This document shows, in pieces, positions 6,308 to 11,809 of a stretch of 11,809 nt of DNA. The stretch is from positions 1-11,809 of the forward strand of contig JANXWT010000139.1 in NCBI GenBank assembly GCA_025351035.1, in the 5' to 3' direction. The position numbers and the translations under genes were made by a program. Within the stretch, counting starts at the first letter, position 1. Every line of letters starts with the position of its first letter. The notes under the pieces are model-generated. The model made no database searches. It saw only the letters and a program-made list of their open reading frames with translations, and was not told the DNA's origin. The stretch comes from Opitutia bacterium (GTDB lineage: Bacteria; Verrucomicrobiota; Verrucomicrobiia; Opitutales; Opitutaceae).

Positions 6308-6895
6308 ATGAACACGACGAGCCCCGGAATTTTACTGAGAGTTGTCCTTGGCGGCTGGGTCGTGGTCGGCGCGTTGCTTACGGGCTGCGGGCTGCCGAAG
6401 ATCGAGCCAGCGCGACCTGACACGACCAGATACTATGTGCTCGCCGGCACGACGGGCTTGCAGTTCGAAGGGACCGGAGTCCACGTGAAACCAGTGCGGG
6501 TGCCCGCTTATTTGCAGAGCCGGCTGCTGGCCGTGCGCCTCGCCGATCAAGAGGTGCACTATGCGGAGGCGGCGCAATGGGCCGAACCGCTCGATGCCGG
6601 CATCACGCAGTTGCTCCGGGCCAAAGTGAAACCGCCGGCCGGCGGCGGTGACGTCACCGTGCAGGTGCTGGTGCAGCAGTGCGAAGGCGCGGTCGGCAAC
6701 GGCGGCGGCGTGTTTTTTGCGGCCACCTTTGAAGTGGGCACCAGCGAGAAGGATTCCGTGCCGGTGCGCCATGCGTTCACCGCCCAACCGCGCCCGTGGG
6801 ACGGCAAGGATTATTCGGGCCTTGCCGCCGGGTTGCGTGACGCCGTCAGCGAATTGGCCGACGCGATCTCCGCGGCACTGTCCGCAAAGAAGTGA
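6308..6895 (+). CDS. ABC-type transport auxiliary lipoprotein, PqiC-like
   Basis: The 195-residue product starts with a lipoprotein signal: a hydrophobic helix and the lipobox LLTGC with C27 as the lipidated residue. The mature part has the order of the ABC_trans_aux/PqiC family (PF03886): 'RYYVLAG' near 41, 'VKPVRVPAYLQSRLLAVRL' at about 60-80, 'WAEPLDAGITQLLRAKV' at about 90-108, and a helical C-terminus. PqiC-like lipoproteins sit in the outer membrane and work with MCE proteins; here it would be the outer-membrane end of the lipid path. It lies 11 bases after the MCE gene, with AGGAA at a usable distance, as the last gene of the operon. G28 rather than D follows the cysteine, so there is no inner-membrane retention signal by the E. 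coli rule. Confidence 0.85.
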   Translation: MNTTSPGILLRVVLGGWVVVGALLTGCGLPKIEPARPDTTRYYVLAGTTGLQFEGTGVHVKPVRVPAYLQSRLLAVRLADQEVHYAEAAQWAEPLDAGITQLLRAKVKPPAGGGDVTVQVLVQQCEGAVGNGGGVFFAATFEVGTSEKDSVPVRHAFTAQPRPWDGKDYSGLAAGLRDAVSELADAISAALSAKK

Positions 6896-6907
6896 GGGCC
6901 TGGTGGA

Positions 6908-6953
6908 CGCAGTTGCGCACAACAGCACTGCGGCGATACGGGCGAGAGTGCTG
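6908..6953. terminator. Two overlapping hairpins after the MCE operon
   Basis: CAGCACT (6923-6929) pairs with AGTGCTG (6947-6953) around a 17-base loop. CGCAGT (6908-6913) pairs with ACTGCG (6927-6932). The two stems share 6927-6929, so only one can form at a time. They lie just after the lipoprotein stop and before the panC-like gene. No T-run follows, so the terminator reading is tentative; a processing or attenuation site is equally possible. Confidence 0.35.
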
Positions 6954-6971
6954 GCTCTGGCAAGGTCGGGC

Positions 6972-6999
6972 TTGATAAAACGAAACGCCCCGGGATAGT
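6972..6999 (+). promoter_or_regulatory. Candidate sigma70-type promoter for the panC-like gene
   Basis: TTGATA (6972-6977) matches the -35 consensus at five of six positions. GATAGT (6994-6999) matches TATAAT at four of six, with a 16-base spacer. Transcription would start only about ten bases before the ATG at 7017, an unusually short leader, so this is a weak call. Confidence 0.3.
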
Positions 7000-7016
7000 T
7001 CAAGTCAGGTCCCGGC

Positions 7017-7859
7017 ATGCAAAAAATTGAATCCATCAGTGTGATGCGCAGGGTCGCGGAAGAGTGGCGCGCGACCGGGAAACGGGTCGCGTGGGTGCCG
7101 ACCTCGGGCGCGTTGCATGGCGGGCACGCGAGCCTCATCCGCCGGGCGCGGGAGTCGGCGGATATCGTCGTGGTGTCGGTTTTCCTTAATCCGCTGCAGT
7201 TCGGCCCGAGTGAGGATTTTGCCAAGTATCCGCGCAATCCGGCGGGCGACGTGGCGCTGGCCGAACGCGAGGGGGTGACGGTGCTCTTCGCGCCCACGGT
7301 GGAGGAAATGTTTCCCAAGGGATTTTCGAGCCATGTGGCGGAGGATGGTGTGAGCAGGACGCTTTGCGGCATCACCCGGCCGCAGTTTTTCCGCGGCGTG
7401 CTCACCTGTTGGGTGAAACTTATCCACCTCCTGCGTCCCGGCGTGCTGTTGATGGGTGAGAACGAGGCCCAGTTGATCGCGGTGATGCGGAAATTCACGG
7501 CCGACCTGCTGTTGCCGGTCGAAATCATCGCGGTGCCAACCGTGCGCGACCCCGACGGCCTGCCGGTCAGCGCCCGCAATGCCTACTTGACCCCGACGCA
7601 ACGCGACGAAGCGCTCGCCGTCTATCGTTCATTGGTAAAGGTCAAGGAAATGGTCGACTCGGGCGTGCAGAGTGCCGACCGCATCGTGGCCGAGGTGACT
7701 CACCTTCTTGCGGCGAAGCGCCGCCTGCGGGTGATCTACATTTCGGTGGTCGACCGGACCACGATGGAGCAACTGCGCGAGGTTTCTCCGGGACAATGTC
7801 TGATGGCTATTGCCTACTGGGTTGATGAGGTGCGGTTGACGGATAATATCCCGCTTTGA
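7017..7859 (+). CDS. panC: Pantoate--beta-alanine ligase (PanC) family protein with altered active site
   Basis: The 280-residue protein aligns along its full length with pantothenate synthetase, which joins pantoate and beta-alanine using ATP. Conserved: GALHGGH with H34 and H37, NPLQF with N58 and Q61, YPRNP, and the DGLPVSARNAYL region with S185 and R187. Changed: PTMG reads PTSG (S30), RPGHFRG reads RPQFFRG, and GEKDYQQ reads GENEAQL at 147-153. N149 therefore replaces the catalytic lysine (K160 in Mycobacterium tuberculosis), E150 the following Asp, and L153 the second Gln. SSRN is SARN (A186). Length and C-terminal domain are normal and the frame is intact. It may be a paralogue with another role, or an inactive copy. 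The PanE-like gene lies downstream across a 476-base gap. The ATG at 7017 has a weak AGGT before it. Confidence 0.8.
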   Translation: MQKIESISVMRRVAEEWRATGKRVAWVPTSGALHGGHASLIRRARESADIVVVSVFLNPLQFGPSEDFAKYPRNPAGDVALAEREGVTVLFAPTVEEMFPKGFSSHVAEDGVSRTLCGITRPQFFRGVLTCWVKLIHLLRPGVLLMGENEAQLIAVMRKFTADLLLPVEIIAVPTVRDPDGLPVSARNAYLTPTQRDEALAVYRSLVKVKEMVDSGVQSADRIVAEVTHLLAAKRRLRVIYISVVDRTTMEQLREVSPGQCLMAIAYWVDEVRLTDNIPL

Positions 7860-8335
7860 TAGTTGGAATGGCGTGTGAATAACCTGTCGGCAGATGCCTG
7901 ATTATACCCGGAGAGCGGCGCGACTGCGGGTCTGTGAAATACTTTCCCGAGGACGGTGGAAGTGGGCAGAAACTTGGAAGTCGCTGTTGAGTAATCCCGA
8001 AGTCGCAAAGCGGCCGTGGGGTGTTCTGTCCGGAGGAGTTGGGGGCCGATAGCCCCTAACACGTTCCCGAGCAGCGGGCTAATATATGCACTTGGAAGCC
8101 GCCAAAGCAAAAGACAGGGAGCCCATCCGAAATATTCCAAGCACCGGCGCCGCCAATCCTCCCGCGGAAGTCAGTCCCGGACCACGGGGAGGACCGCGGA
8201 AAGGAGGGGAGGGCTTCGACCGGTTTGCCTGTCGCGCCAATTGTGAAGAATACTCTGAATTTTCCATCTGGTAGTTCGCGAGATCCGACGGTTGAGGTTG
8301 AGTTTTTCTGAATCATTTGAAACGTCTGGGACCGC
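7860..8335. other. 476-base region without a convincing gene
   Basis: No reading frame here looks like a recognised protein. The best candidates are a 62-codon plus frame (8086-8274) and minus frames at 7814-8140 and 8056-8376; the two long minus frames invade neighbouring genes. The region holds a strong hairpin (8038-8060), purine-rich runs near 8184-8212, a perfect TATAAT on the minus strand (7901-7906) without a good -35, and a T-rich patch (8303-8307) near the PanE-like start. It may be a decayed gene, a small RNA locus or a long regulatory region. Confidence 0.5.
8038..8060. repeat. Nine-base-pair hairpin in the 7860-8335 gap
   Basis: GTTGGGGGC (8038-8046) pairs with GCCCCTAAC (8052-8060), with one G-T pair and a five-base loop CGATA. 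This is the most stable simple stem in the gap. It is not followed by a T-run on either strand, so it is more likely part of a structured RNA or a DNA site than an intrinsic terminator. Confidence 0.5.
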
Positions 8336-9292
8336 GTGAGCACAGATTTTCCCGCCAAACCCCGCATCGCGATCATCGGCGCCGGCGCCCTCGGTTGCTA
8401 TTACGGTGCCCGTCTCGCCAGAGCTGGTTTTGATGTGCATTTTCTTTGCCGCACCGGCCGGGCTGCGGTGATGGCGCACGGCATCCGCGTCAAGACTCCG
8501 ACGGAGCGCATCCACATTCGCAAGCCGCAGGTTTATGCGACCGTGGAGGAAATTGGCCTGTGCGATCTCGTGGTCGTGGCGCTCAAGGCGACGGCGAATG
8601 ACCAGTTGCCACGCCTGCTCCCACCGCTGGTGGGCGAACACACCCTTGTGCTCACCTTGCAAAACGGCCTTGGGGTCGAGGAGCCTGTGGCCGAAGTCGT
8701 GGGTGGCAGACACGTGCTCGGGGCGATCTGCTACAACGGCAGCTATCGCACCGCGCCGGGCGTGATCGTCTGCACACTGCCGGGGTTGATGATGATCGGC
8801 GAGTTTGGTCGTCCGGTGCAGGAGCGCACTCGCGCTGTCGCCGCGCTTTTCAACAAGGCTGGCGTCAAAACCGACGCTCACGAGAACCTCGAGGAGCAGC
8901 GTTGGAAAAAGCTGGTGTGGAATGTGCCGTTCAACGGGCTCGCGATCGCGGCCGGCGGCGTGACGACCAATGTGCTCCTCGCCGACGACGGCATGCGCTT
9001 GCTCGCCCGGCGGTTGATGGAGGAGCTCGTGGACGCCGCCGCGAAATTCGGCCATGTCATCCCGCGGGTGTTCGTCGACGCCCAGTTTGAGCGCACCGAG
9101 AAAATGGGCGTCTACCGTCCGTCGAGCCTCATCGACTTCGAGGATGGCCGCGCCGTCGAATTGGAGGAAATCTGGGGCGAGCCGGTGCGCCGCGCGAAAT
9201 CCGTCGGCGTGCCCGTGCCGCGCCTCGAGATGCTCTACTGGCTGATCAAGCGACTGCTCGCCGCCCGCGACAACCGCATCCGCAAACGCTGA
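8336..9292 (+). CDS. panE: 2-dehydropantoate 2-reductase (ketopantoate reductase, PanE/ApbA family)
   Basis: The 318-residue cytosolic enzyme reduces ketopantoate to pantoate with NADPH, if it follows the family. The Rossmann motif IIGAGALG (13-20) is at the N-terminus. LKAT (83-86) and QNGLG (109-113) are the next family motifs. The catalytic block RWKKLVWNVPFNGL holds K192, N196 and N200, matching E. coli K176, N180 and N184. RPSSL (S263, S264) and the ELEE segment (E275) fit S244 and E256. The GTG at 8336 is the only start close enough to the Rossmann motif. There is no clear Shine-Dalgarno. The family also includes reductases of other 2-oxo acids, so the substrate is probable rather than proven. 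The PanC-like gene upstream favours a pantoate link. The M13 peptidase gene follows after 49 bases. Confidence 0.85.
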   Translation: MSTDFPAKPRIAIIGAGALGCYYGARLARAGFDVHFLCRTGRAAVMAHGIRVKTPTERIHIRKPQVYATVEEIGLCDLVVVALKATANDQLPRLLPPLVGEHTLVLTLQNGLGVEEPVAEVVGGRHVLGAICYNGSYRTAPGVIVCTLPGLMMIGEFGRPVQERTRAVAALFNKAGVKTDAHENLEEQRWKKLVWNVPFNGLAIAAGGVTTNVLLADDGMRLLARRLMEELVDAAAKFGHVIPRVFVDAQFERTEKMGVYRPSSLIDFEDGRAVELEEIWGEPVRRAKSVGVPVPRLEMLYWLIKRLLAARDNRIRKR

Positions 9293-9319
9293 CGCCCAAC
9301 AACGCGCTTGCCGCGCCGG

Positions 9320-9335
9320 AGATTTCGCGAAATCT
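9320..9335. promoter_or_regulatory. Perfect 16-base palindrome upstream of the M13 peptidase
   Basis: AGATTTCGCGAAATCT is a perfect inverted repeat ending six bases before the M13 ATG at 9342. Flanking GCC and GGC could extend it as an RNA stem with a two-base bulge. It occupies the place where a ribosome binding site should be, so it could be an operator or block ribosome access. No known regulator is assigned. Confidence 0.45.
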
Positions 9336-9341
9336 GGCGCA

Positions 9342-11348
9342 ATGCGCAAATTCCCCCTCTGGCTTGCGGCGCTCGCCTTGTCCCTGATCGCCCGCGCCGA
9401 CGTCACCCCCGCCAACTTCGACCTGACGGTGAAACCGCAGGATGATTTCTACCGTTTCGTCAACGGCAGCTATCTCAAGAACACGCCGATCCCGCCCGAA
9501 TACAGCAGTTGGGGCTCGCACGCCGAGCTGACCAAGCGCAATCAGGACGCGCTGCGCGCGATCTGCGAACGCTCGGCCACCAAGGGCACCGCCGGCACGC
9601 CCTTCGAACGCCAAGTCGGCGATCTCTTCGCCAGCGGCATGGACGAAACGGCGATCAACGCCGCGGGCGCCACGCCGTTGCAGCCCGAGTTCGATCTCAT
9701 CGCGTCGGTTAAGACACCCGCTGACCTCATGCGCGTCATCGCGCAGCTCCGCGCGCGCGGCGTCGGCGGCATCGGTTTCCGTTTCCAAAGCGAGGCCGAT
9801 GCGCGCAACAGCCGCATAGAGTTGGCGCATCTTTCGCAGGGCGGTCTTGGCCTGCCCGAGCGCGACTACTACCTGCGCCCCGACGAGAAATCCAAGAAAC
9901 TCCGCGAGCAATACGTCGCGCATGTCACCAAGATGTTCGAGCTGCTCGGTGATGCGTCCGAGGCCGCGCAGGCTTCGGCGGCCGCCGTGCTGAAACTCGA
10001 AACCGCGCTGGCGGAAGCGTCGATGTCGCGCGTGCAACTGCGCGATCCGCACGCCAGCTACCACAAGATGCCCGTGACGGAGCTGCAGCACACGGTGCCC
10101 GGCATCGATTGGTCGGCGTATTTCAAGACGGTCGGCGCGCCGGCTTTCACCGAGGTCAACGTCGAGCAGCCCGCCTTCGTGCAGGCCTTCGCCGGCATGC
10201 TGGCGTCGGTGCCGCTCGCTGACTGGCAGGCTTATCTCCGCTGGCGCACGGTTGATGGCGTCGCAACGTTTCTGAGCGAGCCGTTCGCGAAACAGAGTTT
10301 TGAATTCCGTGGCCGCACGCTCACGGGCCAGCAGAAGGAGCGCGACCGCTGGTTGCGCGTCGTCTCGACCATCGACAACAATCTCGGCGATCCGCTCGGT
10401 CAGCTCTACGTCGCCGAGTATTTCCCACCCGAGTCGAAGGCGCGCATGATCCAGCTCGTCGCCAATCTCCGCGCGGCGCTGCGCGAGCGCCTGACCACCA
10501 TCGAGTGGATGGACGCCCCGACGCGCACCAAGGCTCTCGCGAAACTCGACGCGTTCACGGTGAAGGTGGGCTACACCGACAAGTGGCGCGACTACAGCCC
10601 CGTCGTCATCGACCGCGGGCCCTACGTCTCGAATCTCCTCCGCCTGCGCGCGTTCGCGCACGCCTACAACATGGCGCAGATCGGCCAGCCGGTTGACAAG
10701 ACGGAGTGGGGCATGACGCCGTCGACGGTGAACGCCTATTTCAACCCGACCGGCAACGAGATTGTTTTTCCCGCCGGTTACCTGCAGCCGCCGTTCTTCG
10801 ATCCAAAGGGCGACGATGCGCCGAACTACGGCGGCATCGGCACGAGCATCGGTCACGAAATGACGCACGGTTACGACGATCAAGGCCGCCAATACGACGG
10901 CGCGGGTAACCTCGTCGACTGGTGGACGCCCGAGATCGCCGCGCGTTTCAAGGAGCGCTCCGAGGGTATCGTGAAACAATACTCCGCCTACACTGTGCTC
11001 GACGGTCTGCACATCAACGGTCAGCTCACGCAGGGTGAAAACATCGCCGATCTCGGCGGCGTGAAGATCGCCTACGCCGGTTTGCAAAAAGCACTCGCCG
11101 GCAAACCTCAGGAGAAGATCGACGGCTTCACGCCCGAGCAGCGTTTCTTCATCAGTTGGGCCGCGAAGTGGCGCCGTAGCAACCGCCCCGAGGCGCTGCG
11201 CCTGCAGGTGAACACCGATCCACACTCGCCCGCCGAGTTCCGTGCCAACGGCCCGCTTTCGAACCTCGACGAGTTCGCGCGCGCCTTCGATGTGCCCGAG
11301 GGCGCGCCAATGCGCCGCCCCGCCGCCGAACGGATCAACATCTGGTAA
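9342..11348 (+). CDS. Secreted M13 family zinc endopeptidase (neprilysin/PepO type)
   Basis: The 668-residue metallopeptidase cleaves short peptides. A signal peptide covers about 1-18, ending in ARA before D19, so the enzyme is periplasmic or outside the cell. The M13 N-terminal domain runs from about 30 ('KPQDDFYRFVNGSYLK'). The catalytic domain holds the substrate-binding NAYF (464-467), the zinc motif HEMTH (H505, E506, H509) followed by YDDQGRQYD, and the third zinc ligand E566 in GENIADLGG with D570. It ends in INIW, the usual M13 C-terminus, so the protein is complete and should be active. The ATG at 9342 has no Shine-Dalgarno but sits just behind a perfect palindrome. The OPT transporter gene starts 12 bases later, suggesting coupled peptide cleavage and uptake. 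Confidence 0.93.
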   Translation: MRKFPLWLAALALSLIARADVTPANFDLTVKPQDDFYRFVNGSYLKNTPIPPEYSSWGSHAELTKRNQDALRAICERSATKGTAGTPFERQVGDLFASGMDETAINAAGATPLQPEFDLIASVKTPADLMRVIAQLRARGVGGIGFRFQSEADARNSRIELAHLSQGGLGLPERDYYLRPDEKSKKLREQYVAHVTKMFELLGDASEAAQASAAAVLKLETALAEASMSRVQLRDPHASYHKMPVTELQHTVPGIDWSAYFKTVGAPAFTEVNVEQPAFVQAFAGMLASVPLADWQAYLRWRTVDGVATFLSEPFAKQSFEFRGRTLTGQQKERDRWLRVVSTIDNNLGDPLGQLYVAEYFPPESKARMIQLVANLRAALRERLTTIEWMDAPTRTKALAKLDAFTVKVGYTDKWRDYSPVVIDRGPYVSNLLRLRAFAHAYNMAQIGQPVDKTEWGMTPSTVNAYFNPTGNEIVFPAGYLQPPFFDPKGDDAPNYGGIGTSIGHEMTHGYDDQGRQYDGAGNLVDWWTPEIAARFKERSEGIVKQYSAYTVLDGLHINGQLTQGENIADLGGVKIAYAGLQKALAGKPQEKIDGFTPEQRFFISWAAKWRRSNRPEALRLQVNTDPHSPAEFRANGPLSNLDEFARAFDVPEGAPMRRPAAERINIW

Positions 11349-11360
11349 TCGGTTGACCCC

Positions 11361-11809
11361 ATGGCGACCCCCAAGTTCGAGCCCTACATCCCCGCCAGCA
11401 CGATCCTGCGCGAGTTCTCCCTCCGTGCCGTCCTGACCGGCACGATCCTCGGCATGGTGTTTGGCGCGTCGTCGCTCTACCTCGTGCTCAAGGTCGGCCT
11501 CACCGTCAGCGCGTCGATTCCTGTCGCCGTCATCTCGCTCGCGCTGTTCCGCACCTGGTCGAAGTTCGGCGGACGCGACTCGACCATCCTCGAGAACAAC
11601 ATCACGCAGACCGCCGGCTCGGCGGGCGAGTCCATCGCGTTCGGCGTCGGCGTGACGATGCCCGCGATCATGATCCTCGGCTTCGATCTCGAGGTGACGC
11701 GCGTGCTCCTCGTCGGGTGCCTCGGCGGCATCCTCGGCATACTGATGATGATCCCGCTCCGGCGCGCGCTCATCGTCGAGCAGCACGGGTCGCTGAAGTA
11801 CCCCGAGGG
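11361..11809 (+). CDS. OPT family oligopeptide transporter, N-terminal part
   Basis: The first 149 residues are present; the frame is open at the right edge. The sequence is that of prokaryotic oligopeptide transporter family proteins (PF03169), inner-membrane carriers for peptides or metal chelates. Visible motifs are ILREF near the start, the helix TGTILGMVFGASSLYLVL (26-43), KVGLTVSASIP (44-54), ILENNITQTAGSAGES (76-91), a third helix with MPAIMILGF (100-108), and GGILGILMMIPLRRALIVE (122-140) followed by HGSLKYPE. At least four membrane segments occur in this part; complete members usually have more than ten. The ATG at 11361 is 12 bases after the M13 stop, so the two are probably one transcript. 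Substrate is not known from sequence; the peptidase next door favours peptides. Confidence 0.9.
   Translation, partial: MATPKFEPYIPASTILREFSLRAVLTGTILGMVFGASSLYLVLKVGLTVSASIPVAVISLALFRTWSKFGGRDSTILENNITQTAGSAGESIAFGVGVTMPAIMILGFDLEVTRVLLVGCLGGILGILMMIPLRRALIVEQHGSLKYPE

Noticed and set aside
6332..7579. 415-codon minus-strand frame opposite the lipoprotein and PanC-like genes
   Set aside because: Antisense shadow: the lipobox protein and PanC family protein on the plus strand explain this DNA.
7814..8140. 108-codon minus-strand frame overlapping the end of the PanC-like gene
   Set aside because: It overlaps the well-supported gene end, has no recognisable domain, and no start signal is visible.
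8086..8274. 62-codon plus-strand frame in the gap
   Set aside because: No ribosome binding site, no recognised family and low-complexity Pro/Gly content. It is not supported as a gene, though it cannot be excluded.
9246..11786. 846-codon open frame on the minus strand opposite the M13 and OPT genes
   Set aside because: The product is rich in Arg, His, Asp and Glu with no domain, and lies antisense to two unmistakable genes. It arises from GC-rich third codon positions.
1..11809. CRISPR array, tRNA, rRNA, transposase or phage genes
   Set aside because: No regularly spaced repeats, tRNA-like motifs, rRNA stretches or mobile-element proteins were seen on either strand.

Overview
The window is GC-rich, densely coded bacterial DNA. 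Gene order, GC-rich intergenic palindromes, weak ribosome binding sites and protein flavour suggest a Verrucomicrobiota bacterium of the Opitutaceae type. That placement is inference: no rRNA or other taxonomic marker is present. The organism is Gram-negative, because the window encodes a periplasmic cytochrome c, an MCE-type envelope lipid transporter and an outer-membrane-type lipoprotein.

Layout. (1) 1-75, minus strand: the first codons of a RecD2-like helicase, leaving the window to the left. (2) 229-2555, plus strand: a diheme cytochrome c related to the reaction-centre cytochrome family, a secreted SnoaL/DUF4440-like protein, a plant-type arginase/agmatinase-family ureohydrolase and a small DUF1304 membrane protein. 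The last three are packed like an operon. (3) 2580-3221, minus strand: a HAD phosphatase, converging on the DUF1304 gene across a shared hairpin. (4) 3361-6895, plus strand: a four-gene Mla/MCE lipid-transport operon made of a STAS-permease fusion, an ATPase, an MCE substrate-binding protein and an auxiliary lipoprotein. (5) 7017-7859: a PanC-like protein whose core fold motifs are present but whose catalytic lysine and nearby residues are replaced. (6) 7860-8335: 476 bases with no convincing gene but with a clear hairpin. (7) 8336-11809, plus strand: a PanE-like ketopantoate reductase, a secreted M13 zinc endopeptidase and the start of an OPT-family oligopeptide transporter.

How they fit together. 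The MCE operon should move phospholipid between inner and outer membrane: the ATPase and permease form the inner-membrane engine, the MCE protein spans part of the periplasm, and the lipoprotein probably docks at the outer membrane. The M13 peptidase and OPT transporter are 12 bases apart and make sense as peptide cleavage followed by uptake. The PanC-like and PanE-like proteins both belong to pantothenate families, but the PanC copy is probably not an ordinary pantothenate synthetase.

No CRISPR array, transposase, phage gene, tRNA or rRNA was seen. Most of the window is ordinary chromosome. The points most worth a second look are the degenerate PanC, the gene-free 7860-8335 stretch, the 16-base perfect palindrome just upstream of the M13 gene, and several GC-rich hairpins between genes.
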